64,000 nt of DNA from Sistotremastrum niveocremeum HHB9708 (lineage: Eukaryota; Basidiomycota; Agaricomycetes; Sistotremastrales; Sistotremastraceae), in NCBI GenBank assembly GCA_001630475.1, contig KV419440.1, positions 62,001 to 126,000 of the forward strand. Direction: 5' to 3'. Of this stretch, positions 45,349-57,574 are shown piece after piece; within the stretch, counting starts at the first letter, position 1, and every line of letters begins with the position of its first letter. The position numbers and the translations under genes were made by a program. Under the pieces are notes generated by a model. The model ran no database searches. It saw only the letters and a list, made by a program, of their open reading frames with translations, and was not told the origin of the DNA.

Positions 45349-45756
45349 CGTGTAGTTATTTGAGTGTTGACCGATGGCAGAAATCGTCGACACGAAAGAT
45401 TGACCGATATCTTCATGAAAAATTCGTGATACTTGGGATAAAGTCTGTCGAAGAGATCGAAGAGCATCTATGACGGAAGATTATGTTGGAAATTTGCATC
45501 GACGAAAAGACTCAAGGCAAACCTGGAGCCTCCATCGAACTTCTCCAAGTGGCAAGGCCATCATCCTTTATTTTACGTCTTTGCGAGACAGGTATTCCAT
45601 GAGCCAACATGCTAGAATGTCAAGACACATATTCTAACTTGTTACTCACAGCGTTTTCGTGACATCCTCAAGCTCGCCAATCAAGAGTTCGAGAGCTGTG
45701 TCTGATGGGTTGTCACTAGACTGCATGAGCGACTGAGATGGTCCATTGTTGGTCAT
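45344..45756 (-). pseudogene. F-box gene C, 5' part (split by retrotransposon)
   Basis: Minus-strand exons 45650-45756, 45577-45611 and the first part of exon 3 (45344-45467). Exon 1 encodes MTNNGPSQSLMQSSDNPSD, then LELLIGELEDVTKT; exon 3 encodes LRSLRQTLSQVSRIFHEDIG, then STISAIGQHSNNYT. This aligns with SLRRVLSQVRGVQVNV and AETVANIAEQSNNH of tandem copy B, and the F-box that should follow lies beyond the element at 36.4 kb. The second Met (45726) corresponds to the start of the tandem copies. Intron 2 (45468-45576, with a GTAAAA donor) is the least certain junction. Confidence 0.65.
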
Positions 45757-46201
45757 TGTCTATCGATCAGGTCGGTCAGGGGCGATGAGCTATCACCTGA
45801 ATACTGGGTGGTCGACCGAGTTCACCGGTTGACGTTGATTTCTCGCAAACGCCGCCGTACCGGATGCGCTCAAAGCTTGACCCGCACTAGTTGACTGTCT
45901 TGCACGCTTGCCATACCGCAGTGTAGGTTGGGAAGAAGAGGCTCATACAGTCCCTCTTGCTGATAGCTGAGTCGCAGATACAGTCATCAGCCAAGTTGGC
46001 AGCCACCGTTACACAGGGAAAGCTTGAGGAAAAGCGACTTGACTTTGTTTCACGAAGTCCAGGCTTCCAGCATCTCTAAACAGAACCACATCTGGAGGGA
46101 GAGACGGCGATATCTGAACGATAGACTATCTGCACCTTCACTGTTCCTAAGGACCTTCATTTCGCAAGCTTATTTTGGTCGCCGTCTACAAAGCCACTGC
46201 A
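45757..46201. promoter_or_regulatory. Divergent promoter region of F-box gene C and POP4
   Basis: 445 bp between two divergent start codons. A short frame (46024-46302) overlaps POP4 exon 1 out of phase and is rejected. No distinct motif recognised. Confidence 0.4.
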
Positions 46202-47266
46202 ATGACGACGACGACCACAGGGGACACGCTCAACCTATATCGTCCCTTCCCAGAAGCCAAGGTAGCTGCCTAAAATCTTCAAATATACCCCCTCTCATTT
46301 GATATACTTGAATAGCGACTAAAATTCACCTCCAGTGACCCTTTCAATCCAAAATCATATATTACTGAGCTGCTTCCCCCTCGTTCCAATGCCTACGAAA
46401 CACGCATCGAAGGCCGTACAATCCCTCTTGATAACCCCGTCAAGGAAAGCCGAACCAAATTGGAGAACCGTGCCAAATCGGAACGCAGAGCCAAAGACAA
46501 GAAAAGGAAGAAACTGGGAGTTATTGGGAGGAAAGAAGCAAAGCTGAAAGGGATATGGACTCTAGATCAAAAGGATGCACAGTGAGTGATATCAACCTCA
46601 TTTGAAGAATCCGACCATGACCGTCTTCTCCCATAAACTTGTTTTGGGTTGCGTTTTCTAGATGGGACAAGTTCCTAGCGCTACATCATCTCTGGCTGGG
46701 GTACATGTCAGAGTTACTATCACTGCCACTCCGACCTACACATGGATCCCCCATACCCCCGATGCCAAACGGACAGTCCATCCAGAGTAAAATGACGAAA
46801 GCAGATTTCCACGGCGCTATTGTGACTGGTAGGTCCACTCTGTCATCCTTGTTGGTGTCCAGACTCTGATTGCGCGTCAGTTTGCGAAGCCAAGAATCCC
46901 TGCCTATTAGGTTGTTCAGGTATCATCATCCATGAGACCGAAAACACGTTCAAGGTCGTTACTCCGAAGAACTCGGTGAAAGGTCCGTGCCCGATCGAAT
47001 CTTCTGAAATCTCAACGGAACTCATAGGACCCGTAGTGATCCCAAAAGCGAACTCCATATTCGTGATGCACATCCCCCTATACAGTGTGCTGCAGCCCGA
47101 GACATCCACCGAGGATCCGTCATCTCAGCACCCATTACCGGTCGCAATGCCATCCTTATGTGCCGACCCAATGATTGAGTTCGAGTTATACGGGAACCAA
47201 TTCTGTTTCAGAAGCGCAGACCGGGCCACCCGGAAGTTTAAAGCCAAAGAAACCATCGAGCTCTGA
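46202..47266 (+). CDS. POP4: RNase P / RNase MRP subunit Pop4 (Rpp29)
   Basis: Exons 46202-46261, 46316-46581, 46662-46828 and 46881-47266 (292 residues). Pop4/Rpp29 binds the RNA of RNase P (tRNA 5' processing) and RNase MRP (rRNA and mRNA processing) in the nucleus. The C-terminal half is the Sm-like Rpp29 fold: SKMTKADFHGAIVTVCEAK, NPCLLGCSGIIIHETENTF, VIPKANSIFVMHIPLY, IEFELYGNQFCFRSADRATR and KFKAKETIEL. The N-terminal region has the family's basic stretch (RAKSERRAKDKKRKKLGVIG). The exon 2 start is fixed by phase: the TAG acceptor at 46313-46315 is in frame, while the nearer CAG at 46333 would give a stop. The stop codon is only 86 bp from the convergent SQT1 stop. Confidence 0.9.
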
Positions 47267-47352
47267 TCCGACTCGACAAACCGTTCGATACATCTCATCG
47301 TTGTTTGAGTGGCCATCAATAACTTATTAGTATTCTAATCTACTCAGATCTA

Positions 47353-48817
47353 TTATTCCTCAGTCGAGAACACTAGGCATACGCCATCATCACCCGCGCT
47401 TACGACCTTGGCACCGCCCGTACTTGCTACAAGTACCGCGGCGAGGACTGGACCTTGATGCCCCTTGTGTTCACGTAGCAGCTTCCCGTTACGTGCGTCC
47501 CATGTACGAAGGGTCTTATCCGCCGACGCGGTAGTGAGTAGATGGGCGTTCGGTGCTGGGTGGGGTAACAGGGTCGTAACGGCGTCCTGCAATGCGAGGA
47601 AAGAAGAGAGAAAATGAGCTTAAGGGTCTAATGGTCGTCGGGATGAACGTACCGCATGTTCTAGCGTCTCTCGCAATCGCATGGTGGACAAATCCCATAC
47701 GCACACTCTTCCGTCCGTCCCTCCCGTGACGGCCAAGCCGCCGGCTCCTGAGCCAGGAACCTGCCATTCCAAGAATGCTATATCCTCGACACTCTCTTCT
47801 TCTTTGTGTCCCTCTAGAGCACCGGTAATTTCACCTCTCGTGATATTGACCACCCGTACTGCGCCATCCGCGCCGCCGACGACTGCCAGAGTGGATGCAG
47901 GGTTGATGGCTAGCGAAGTTATGCCATTTTCGAAGTTGAATCTGCCGTCTGCTGGCGACAGCTTCCAGATTGGCGTTGACTGTCGGGGATCCCAGAGGAT
48001 GAGCGTGCCATCCTGGCATGCAGTGAGGATTTTTTTGCCATCAGGGGTGAAAAGACCGCAGTTGACTGGGCCGGTATGTCCTGCGAAGACTTGCATGGTA
48101 TTTCCAGAAGGCACTGTCCAGTGGTCATTAGAAAATTTTAGGTTAGATGAAACCAAAGCGCGTACATTGCCATAACCACAGCGTCGAATCGTTTGAGCCA
48201 GCGAGCAGAACATTTCCTTTAGGATGCCATCTGAGCCACTAAAAAGAATTTATGGATGAGATGTTGCTCTGCTTGGAAAATGGTCAAAGACTCACCATGA
48301 CCTCATCGGGCCCTTGCAACTCGGTCAAAAATTCCCAAGTCTTGCCACTTTCGTCTTTCTTGACTCTTCTCCAAACCCTAACCTTGCCGTCCATACCTCC
48401 AGTAGCGACCATCTCAGCCGCATCTCCTCCAGTATAGTTGTTGAACCTTGCAGCAGTCACGCTATCCGAGTGACCGGTCAATTTGACGATCTCTTCTCCA
48501 TCATCGACGTTCCAGAGATATCCAAGATCATCTTCACCACCCGATACGGCGATCGGTAATGTGGAATGGGTAGCAATTGTGAATACTGATTTTCTGTGAG
48601 TTGGGAAATGTTGAATCGACGAGTCTTCCCAGACGATGTCTTCGCCGTCGCCCTCTGGGTCAAAGTCGTCCTGGCCCTCGCCTTCCTGATCGTCATCTTC
48701 GTCCATCGGAGCGTCACCGTCCTCTGGTACCTCACCGAGGATCTCGTCATCCTCAATGAATTGTTCTGCGTCTTCCTGATCGATGAGCTCGTCTTGATGA
48801 GGCGTAGGGGCTGCCAT
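47353..48817 (-). CDS. SQT1: WD40 ribosome-assembly protein Sqt1 (AAMP-like)
   Basis: Minus-strand exons 48296-48817, 48166-48238, 47653-48113, 47353-47586 (429 residues). The N-terminus is acidic (EDDDQEGEGQDDFDPEGDGE), followed by about eight WD40 blades, for example GYLWNVDDGEEIVKLTGHSD, VRVWRRVKKD, DSTLWLWQLPSGNTMQVFAG, LILWDPRQ, VCVWDLSTMRL and KTLRTWDARNGKLLREHKGH. Yeast Sqt1 is the dedicated chaperone that binds the nascent N-terminus of Rpl10 (uL16) and delivers it to the 60S subunit; the animal counterpart is AAMP. Length and the acidic N-terminus agree. Start chosen as the Met beginning MAAPTPHQDE. Confidence 0.87.
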
Positions 48818-49031
48818 AGGAGTCTAGGGATGGTTGATGCGAGGCGTAGAGGGGTTGTAATGACGAACAAGCCAGTCAAGAAGAGGCTTATAAGCTGATC
48901 AGTTCAGAATCGACCAGAATGCTTTGGCAGCGTGCTTTCAAATCTCCGAGTTAAAGTATTAGAGTGAGTCGGATGGCAATGACTAAGCGCTACAGTCGGT
49001 TCCGAGGAATCGTAAATAACTAGAGAAAATA

Positions 49032-50716
49032 TTACAACTCCTTCACATGCTCTGTTGCCTCTTCGATAATCTCCTCGACCTTCTCTTTGACCTCTTCAGC
49101 CTTCTCCTCTGCGAATGCGGCGAGAATGTTAGCTTTGATCTTGATTTCGTCGAGTTTTGCCGGGGAGAGTGTGCCCTTGGTCAAAATTGATGCGAGTCTA
49201 CAAAATATTTTCGTGAGCTGACTCAGCAAGCCGATTCGCAGATCGACGACACGTACCTTCGACTCTCCTTTTCCACATAGTCGTTGGTCCCGTTAACAAC
49301 CTTCTGCATGACTTTCAGGTAGTGTTGTGAGGTGGCGCCAGCCGATGAAGCCAATGAAACAGCCTCCTGGTACACGCTCGACTTTGCCTCAGCGCTTGCG
49401 GTGAAGAACTTGGCTGCTAGCGAGTCGAGAGTAGGAATACGTCCTGCGACCTCATTGAGACCACCGCCGGCCTTGCGTTGAGTGCCACACTTCGAGTTGA
49501 GGAATTCAGTGAAGTCTTCTTCCGTTCGTCCACCGTTGTAGTCTTCGGGTACTTTGTTGCCCTGGAGCTCATATGAACAGAAACTCGAGTCGGTGATTAT
49601 AGATTAAGTACCTTTGAGAAGAACTTCAACGTGGGGAACGAACCGATTTCGTACTTCTGGCTGAGAGGAATGTTCTTGTCCGCGTCAGCTTCGAAGTTGG
49701 CAATAACACACTACGCGGAAATGTTGTCAGAGGTATTCTTCAGAGCGTTTTATGGCCTGTGCGTACGTTGGTTTCGGGGAGGAAGTTGACGGAAGCTGGA
49801 ACATATAGGATCAGCCTCAGCCTGACGTGAATAACGTGGCACACGCACTCTTTTCATAAGCGGGTTTCATTGCCTTGCAGTGCCCGCACCAGCTAGCAGT
49901 GAATGCCACCAAAACGTCCTTAGTCTCGTCCATAACAACCTCATCGAAGTTGTTCGCGTCCAGTTGAAGGGTAGCGGGGGGAGGGGGTTGCTTGATCTTC
50001 GACCGAACGCCGGTCTTCTTGTAGATACTGCAATCCAGTTGAACAAAGGCGATATGGGGAACGAGGATGGACTCACAAGTTAGCTAGTGATTCAAGATCC
50101 CGTCCTCCAGAATATGCCTCCGGCTCGGCGTCAGTGCCATCAAACCACTTCAGTGCTACGAAACATAAGAAGAAGTCAACGAGCTGCATCCGAAGCACTT
50201 ACTAGGATATCCAGTGACACCATACTTTTTGCTGCAAATGCAAAAACTCAGACTTCACTCAGAATGCTCTGGAAACGTTCCTTACCCCGTGGGCTTTCCG
50301 ACGCCATCAGCATCGATTTTGGCGATGACAACCTTGTCTTTGGCGTGTGAATAGGCATCCGCAAGTTGTTCATACACGGGGGCAAGGTTCTAAGCGGGCT
50401 CAATGTCAGACGTGGCGTCGGGTTCGGAAGTATCTTGGTACGAACCTTGCAGTGTCCGCTGAAGAATTTCAACTCTCGTCAAAACAGGCCTCCTCCTCGC
50501 AGTTCAAGATGCTTACCACCACGGTGCAAAACTAGGACACGAATTAAATTATTTCTGGCTATATTCACTCAATAATGCCAAGACTTACAACTCGACCAGT
50601 CCGGGCTTTCCACTGATGATGTTTTGGTCAAATGTTTCTGGAGTCAGGTCGACGACATTCGAGGCAGAGACTGCTGCAACGAAAGCTGCAGCGAAGAGGG
50701 AGAAGGGAAGATACAT
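49032..50716 (-). CDS. ER protein disulfide isomerase, two thioredoxin domains plus ERp29-like C-domain
   Basis: Eleven minus-strand exons: 50589-50716, 50517-50531, 50446-50458, 50286-50389, 50203-50231, 50077-50155, 49849-50027, 49767-49795, 49612-49710, 49257-49561, 49032-49197 (381 residues). It has a cleavable signal peptide ([19 protein letters not shown]) and two CGHC active sites (VEFFAPWCGHCK at about 43-54, [14 protein letters not shown] at about 160). The all-helical domain is ERp29c-like ([14 protein letters not shown] to the end), and the C-terminus HVKEL resembles an ER-retrieval tetrapeptide. It oxidises and shuffles disulfides in secretory proteins, like the tigA/ERp38 group in fungi. 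Exons 2 and 3 are only 15 and 13 nt, and the intron between them cuts the first Cys codon of the first active site. Confidence 0.9.
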
Positions 50717-50909
50717 GATGGTTGGGAGGAAAGATGTTTGGGCGACGTGTTAGATTAGTGAGCAAGAGGCGCGCCTATATACTGACGCGTGGGAAAGGAT
50801 TGTCGCACCGCTAACGTGCGCCAGTTAGATTTCGCTAGTTAAGTCCTTTCCACGCTTGTATTCCCACTACACAAGACTCTCTATAATACACCGTAATACA
50901 GACTATCAG

Positions 50910-52998
50910 TCAGGTCATCGCTCCTGTCCAGAACGACGATGATATCCTTCCCAGCAGAGAATCGGACCTTTTAGGGACTGTTGATGCATCTTTGATTGGT
51001 GACAACTCTGTGGGTATCCCAAGACCATCGTCGCCGGGCTACACAGGCCTCAGTCAGCATCCCGAGACATCCTAGTCGGTGAATCACGTACAGCGGATAT
51101 GGGCCAGTTGAACGTCGGCCTAGCATCGGAGAACATACCCAGCTTGCGCCTTTTCTTTCCGGCCGGTTTCGCTTCATCCTCTGCGTCCGTTTCTCGGTCT
51201 GGCTGCTTACGAGCTGCCTTTGTCTTAGTGGAGGTCTCTAACTGCGCTGCGACTTGTTCATCATCATCATCCGGCCTCGGCTTATCGATTGCCTTTGATC
51301 TCGGCTTCGGCTTCGTCTTGGGCCTCGGTCGATCATCCTCGGCCTCGCTGTCACTGACATGAGTAGCTTTCTCCTTTCCCTTCGATGTTCTCGAGGGTGC
51401 CGCAACGGGATGGGATCTTGTGGACGATTTCTTAGGCTTTGGAACGTCCTCAGACGTTAACGAGTCGTCCTTGCCATCCTCCGATTCGGACGGAGGCACC
51501 GGAGCCTTGTTCGCTTTAGAGGTCTTTGCAGGCACCGATGCTTTCGCTCTGGAGGGTGCTTTGCGTGCTGCAGCCGCAGGCGGAGGTGAAGGGATTCTTT
51601 CAGTTTCTCGATCTGAATCAGAAACATCGATTGCTTTCGCAGTTTGTTTAGTTCGGGCAGAAGCCTGTATTTTCAAATCAATTGTTGATAGACTCGGACA
51701 AAAAGCGGGCTTACCTTCGCCTTCGCAGCAGCTTCTAGTTGTTTGACTCTTGCCTGTAGTTTTGCAGCTTCGTCGAGAGCCTGTTGAGCTTCTTCCTCAG
51801 CCCTTGCGGCGTCAGCTTGAGCTTGTTCCAGCTCCAGTTGCGACTGTGCGACATTTTCACCCGACTCAGCTAATTGGGTCTATCCGAATTTAGCCACTTC
51901 CGCAATGAATATGTAAAGGGCAACCTCACCTCAAGGCTCTTGATTCTTGCATTCAACCTCTTCATCTCTTTCGCTGTCTCCTTCTCCTTCCTTTCCAATC
52001 CATTAAGCCTTTCTTGTAATTCACCTTTTGCGACTTCCAGATCCAATTTTGCTTTCGCCTCGTCCTTATTTCGATCTTCCAACGTCTTCCATCGTTCGAG
52101 CTGCCTCTTAAGCTCGGCAGTAGCTTTCTGAGCTTCAGAGAGTTGACCTTGCAATGCCAAATTTTCGTTGCGAGAATCGTCGAGCTCCAACCGGGCGCGT
52201 TCAAGAGCTTGCGAAGCGAGGGTAGCTTCTTTCTTCCCTTTCGTCAATTCAGTCTGGGTTTTGCGCAGGTTTTGGAGTTCGGTCTAATAGAAGGTGAACA
52301 CGGAGGCGAGAAAGCGCCGGATGATAGATCTACCTTTAACTCCTCATTTTCCTGTTCGAGAACCTCGCACTGCTCGTGGTTGTCCTTCAGCTCTGTCTGG
52401 AGCACCTTGCACTGATTTTGTAGCTTCTCCACCTGCCGCACGTGTTGCACGGCCTCGATGCGGGATTCTTCGCCCGCCTCATCAAGCCGTCGCTGTCAAA
52501 GAAATTCGCAGAATCATCAGCCCGCATCTCGACCCATATATTATTACGACATACCTGCAACTCTGCGACCTGCCCCAATATCTCCCTCTCCTTGATGCGA
52601 AACAAGGACAGCTTGAACTCTCTTGCCAATACTGAAATTTGCTCCTCCCTCACAGCCTCTCGTGCATCCAAGACCTTCGCCTCAGTATCCAACATGGCCC
52701 TCTTGGTCTCATAATGAGCCAAACGATGGACCCTCTGAAGATTGTCACAACCTTCCCTCCACTGCCTCCTTTCACTCTTCCACTCCTCCTGGACGTCCTT
52801 CATGGTTTGAGTAGCTGCTTCTTGTCGCGATCTGAGAGTTTCCTCCGCCGTGTGAAGTCGCTGTAGTGCAGCAGCGTTCTGCTGTCTCAGATCTTCGCAT
52901 TGTTGAGTAAGTTCTTTGATTTGTGCGAGTTGAGCGTTAGAGCGAGCCTCGTAGGGCTCAGACGACGGGTGCGCTGGAAGAGGCTTAGGGGGCGGCAT
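50910..52998 (-). CDS. Long coiled-coil protein of unknown function
   Basis: Six minus-strand exons: 52555-52998, 52334-52492, 51930-52283, 51715-51879, 51092-51664, 50910-51038 (607 residues). Residues about 20-370 are continuous heptad-like coiled coil (QLAQIKELTQQCEDLRQQ, KLQNQCKVLQTELKDNHEQ, QLAESGENVAQSQLELEQ). A basic, Ser/Pro-rich disordered part with acidic Ser clusters follows (VSDSDRETERIPSPPP, RPKTKPKPRSK). The protein ends with short motifs KLGMFSDARPTFNWP and GIPTELSPIKD that look conserved-peptide-like. All junctions keep phase 0. The layout suggests a structural or chromosome/kinetochore-type protein, but I recognise no family. Confidence 0.7.
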
Positions 52999-53692
52999 GA
53001 ACGCGACAGGTGATCACGTGATCGCGTCCGCCGACCCTTGAGTCACCTCCGCGATCCGCGCCTCGAGCATAACTCGGGTCAATCACGGGTCTCCCGACGC
53101 TGGAACAAAAGAAAGAAAAATCAAGGATACAATTCTAGACCTGCTCGATGTGTTCTATCGACTGGCTTCTCGGAATATTCCCCGTATCTCACCGTTCAGG
53201 TTTTCCAATGCATGCAGGGTCTCCATCTTACCAGATCTTACCCACCCAAAACTTTTTTTCTTACCTCTTTTGCAGGGCGATTGTCCCTGTTTCATATTCT
53301 GCTTCCGTGCAGGAATGCGCTTCACTTCCGCTCTACAAAAAAGGTATAGTGTCATGTGCTATACGCCGCTGACTAATAAAAAGGACGGATCGCCTGATAG
53401 GCATTTCAAATGCCAGGGACTGATTCCGAGTCTCTGGTGAGCTTTCTAGCGGCGCCGCAAACTCTATGAATTGCTGAAACGCCAATCAATCAGGGCCATC
53501 ACCGGCTCCTGCACACCCCATACCATTCCACAACTATTTCAAATTCATTGAGCTCAACAATGAGAGATAGAAGCATCTCGAAATACTTCTCAGCTCTACC
53601 GATGTGGCGTAGATCTACTACACGGTGAGAATGTCTGAAACATGTGACCCAAGCAAGAGAAAACACGATAGGACATCTCCCGATCCTGCGGC
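52999..53692. other. Intergenic, nothing recognised
   Basis: About 690 bp between the coiled-coil gene start and the transporter stop. Three overlapping frames near 53150-53440 cover the same bases in all plus-strand phases, which argues against coding. No repeat or RNA gene seen. Confidence 0.4.
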
Positions 53693-56600
53693 TCAGGTTT
53701 TCTCCCTGCGAATTTTGACTCCTTTTAAAGCCTTCGGAGTTCCAGGTAAGTTTCTTCTGGAAAAATCAGAATAAAGAAGGGAGAAGACACACCCCAGACC
53801 CTGCATAATTAAGAACCCTATCGTGAAAACCACCTGGACGCCACGAGATCCTCAGCACCAATGGAATCTGTACAGATAACACGTGCTCCACTCACTATCG
53901 TCGCGATAATACTGGCTGGAACCCCATTTTTCAAGAAATCTACGTTGGAAAGATACAACTGGCCCATTTCGTCTTCTTGAGTAGCGCTGAAAGGACTCCG
54001 CTTGAATAGAAACCCCGGCAAAAGGAAAGGGAACTTACGCTGTTTGATTGGGGAATCCCGAGACCGGCATGCCCATACCAGTCGAGCATACCAAAGCAGT
54101 GATGAAGATTAGCAATCTTGGATGAGGCACATTCATATTCTCTCCGACTTCTGCTGCAATCGGAACTAATAGGACAGCCGCAATGGTGTGACTGATGAAT
54201 GTGGAAATGACCAGAATCACGCAAGACAAAACGACGACAACCGTATACAGTGTTAGGCCGCTGATGAGCCGACGGATACCATGATCCATGACTTCGAGGA
54301 GGCCGCTGGAAGTCACAGCTTTCCCAAGCGCAATACCGCCCATTGCGATGAAGACTATTGTCCACAGGAATTGTTCGAAATCGTCCTACAAAGGGTTTTC
54401 ATGCATCGCTCATAATGACATATGCAATGACGAACCTTTTTTAGCACGCCGGTGGAAAAGAAAGCCACGATGGGGATAATAGCGATTACTCCCATATCGC
54501 CGACGAGATCTTTGATGGAATTCTCGGCGCACCATAGTGCGATCGTGACGATGCATACGAAAGTGACCCAATATTGTTTCAAAGTGAAGGGCTCTCTTGC
54601 GGCCCGTATCGGTTTGATCTCAAGCGCCTCGCCGTCAATGGTTGTCCCGGGACGATAGGACGCCAAGAGAAGTAGCCAAATCAAAAATATCGACACCATT
54701 GCCACAGGAATAGAAACGGCGAACCACTGCGGCCAACTGACGGCAGGCTCCATGTATCCGAGAGCGATGAGATTTTGCGGAGATGAGATTGGGGAACATT
54801 GGCCGCCTATGTTGGCAGCGAGCGCGATGCCAATCTGAGGAGGGGTAAGCAGCTGAACCAGGGAGGCCACAAGAACTCTTACGATTAGACAGGGCGCAAA
54901 TCGCGCCTTGGGAGGAAGAGTCCGAAGAATGGGCTAATCTGACGTTGAGCTTTCATCTAATGTCAACACACGAACCGACGAACCTGGATAAGTGAGAAAC
55001 AAAGCGTAGGAGCAGCCACGTTACTGTAAGACAGCGAGTGAGCCATATTGCCTTCGACAAGATAATCAACTGACCTGATCCACATGCTTGCAAAGCATGC
55101 CACACCCATGAAGTAGAGAAGGACTGTACGAGGCTTATTCCCAGCGAGACTCAGGACTCGGGTTATCAAGATTCGGTCAATGCTCGTTTTACTCAGAGCA
55201 GAGGCAATTGTAAAGCCTCCAATAAGGAGCATGATAGTGGGCGAGAACATGGCCGAAAATATATATCTGCAACGGAATGAACATAGGATTTCATGATATT
55301 GGCGGACACATACTTGGTTGCGTCAGGGGTGGATAATCTTTCATGAGTTGTGTCGCTTCGAACCACCCGGAAACAGACTAGGAGTAAAGGCACGAGGATG
55401 GAAGTCACGAACAGGGGGATAGCCTGTTGAAGATTAATATCGGTGTTCAAGGTAATGAGAAAACTACTGACTTCTGTCGCCCATAAGATGGTGGCAAAAA
55501 CCAAGATTGCAGTGCAATTGTTGGCCTCCACTTGATCCATCATACGAACGTTCAATAATATGACGAATACCACCACAGCAAGAAGCATGAAGATATGTTT
55601 CTTCTTGAACCTCGACCGAGCAACTCGCAGCTCGTCCTCGATGACTCCTATCGTCTTCACCTGACCGTCACTCTCGCCTCGCCTCTCCTTCCCAATCATC
55701 TGTCGCCACACGGTATCACGCTCCCAAGCAATCTGCTCCCTCTGGTTGACACGTAGTTGTCGAAGCGCCGCGGAATGGTCTCCTCTGGTGACGCATTTCG
55801 CGTACATTGCAATGAGGCGTGCGATGCCGTCAGATAACCGATCTCTCGACGACTGTAGGAAGGGATAGGCACTTTCAACAACTTCGTGCAAGTATTGGTC
55901 CTTGAGCTAACGAGTTCTAGTTCAGTATCTTGGAAAGAGACCAAGGAGGATAAATAACTCACTTCATTTAGAGTGACCTTATCGTATCTATTTGAAGGTG
56001 AGAGATAGGTAAGGACACCAGAGGTCGCACTTACTTTTTCAAGATCTTGCGAAACCCTGAGTGGTTGAGTTCGACGTAGGACTTGAGGGATGTCAAGTGG
56101 ATGTATAATTGAGTAATGCGCCTCTTGAATAGAAGTCGCACATCCGTCGCGTAGTCTGAATTGGACGTCCACACCGTGCCCGGAGCTCCCTGTACTGAGT
56201 TGCTGGCAGTGCTGGAACTTGGAACGACGAGGCTTAGTATGTGCCCCAGAGACGCTCTTCGTTTACCCCCACGACTGGATGTTGAGACCACGCTGTCGGC
56301 TCGTTTTCTTCGCTCGGTGGACGCGTTTCTCAGTGACGATAGACTTGCTTCCAAATCAGCGTTGTCACTGGAAGACACACTGCTTCGGCGATCATGAGGG
56401 AAACTTTGTTTCGGTGGTTCGACTTGGTTCCTGTTAGTAAACCGTGTAGGCAATTGACTCAAAACCACGCACTTATTCTGGTACGCTTCCCCGAATTGGC
56501 GCTCACTTGACGTTTCATGCGTGGCGATACAGGAGTGTTGAGATCGTTATCGAAGGGTAGGTCCATTGGTTCGTCCTCGTCTTCATCGTCTTCATCATCC

Positions 56601-57054
56601 TCATCAACGGACGGTGCAGAATATGAGCGACTCGCGAGGCTCTCTGTCTCCTTCTGTATCACCAGCTCGCTAAGATCCTCCAGTTCATCCAGCAGTTCCT
56701 TCTCCTGAGTTTCATAGAATGATTTGATCTTCGTCAGTTCTCGATCCAGAAGAGCAGTGAATGCCTCATTGGTAGAAGCAGGTCCCATCAACGGCTGATT
56801 CGCCTCCAGGTCATCTCCACTCCGCGTCCAGTCCGTGTGTTGTTTCTCAAATTGATAGATCTGCTTCTTCAGGGCAGAATAGCTGTACACGTATAAGATG
56901 AGCGGTTTCAGATTAAGAGGATCTATGACACACGCAATATACTCCTCCCACCATTCGGCGACGGCGTTGAACTTGAGTGAATTGCTTTTGAGAATCAAGG
57001 GACTTGAGTTTCGGTTTCAGAGTTTCAAATTTAGATGCCACACCTAAACTTCAT
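53693..57054 (-). CDS. SPX-domain low-affinity phosphate transporter (Pho87/Pho90/Pho91 type)
   Basis: Fourteen minus-strand exons from an 11-nt first exon (57044-57054) to 53693-53833; the total is 896 residues with consistent phase. The N-terminal SPX domain (MKFSNSLKFNAVAEWWEEYI, AYSALKKQIYQFEK, YVELNHSGFRKILKKYDK) senses inositol pyrophosphates. The C-terminal half is a DASS/SLC13-type anion transporter with about 12 hydrophobic helices and the signature IGIALAANIGGQCSPISSPQ. It ends STGMGMPVSGFPNQTA, GVPASIIATIVVFTIGFLIM. It imports phosphate at the plasma membrane (Pho87/90) or exports it from the vacuole (Pho91); I cannot tell which. An acidic insertion (DEDDEDDEDEDE) and a Ser-rich one sit inside the SPX domain, as in the yeast proteins. 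The acceptors of introns 1 and 3 are AAG. Confidence 0.88.
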
Positions 57055-57574
57055 GCTGCCTAGGCGATTTATCCGATTCTGTTGCTGTTTGCGACGAATT
57101 TGTTGCAAGGGGATGCTAGCGTCAAGATCTCCTTCTCCTGCAGCCCTTTCGCCTGCTCTTTTACGTCCCAGTAGCCGTATTACAAGATCCAGGGTTCAGA
57201 AGGAGTGTTTGGTCCGTCAAGACCAGCGAGGAGGGGGGGGGCTCAGCAGGTTCAGAGCTATCGCTTGGATGGATTTTGAGCGCCGGTGCGGTATTACGGG
57301 GACGGCCTGAGCGGCAAGCGAGGCAAATCCCGGACTGAGCGTTCCGAGAGCGGAGACCGGATACGACTTAGCTTTATTTCGTGCCGAACTCAGGACGGAG
57401 GGTAGGACGAGCAGTCCATGTTTATCTATGGAATTTGTAATAAGACACATTAAGAAGGCTATTTACACCAGGGAATTTATACAATCTACCTAATCCACCA
57501 GAAGAAATATGAACCAAAGATTGAGAAGTGAAGAAATCGAATTTGAATGAGAGAAAGTCCGTGAAACAAGAGGT
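57055..57574. other. Intergenic, nothing recognised
   Basis: Between the phosphate transporter start and the APSES gene stop. Contains a G-run (57230-57240). No gene seen. Confidence 0.4.

Noticed and set aside
46024-46302. Upstream 92-codon frame as POP4 N-terminus
   Set aside because: Out of phase with POP4 exon 1; the ATG at 46202 joins exon 2 in frame.
47681-48175. 164-codon plus-strand frame
   Set aside because: Antisense of the SQT1 WD40 repeats.
53038-53440. Overlapping plus-strand frames of 74-103 codons
   Set aside because: All three phases are open over the same bases, indicating low stop density rather than coding.
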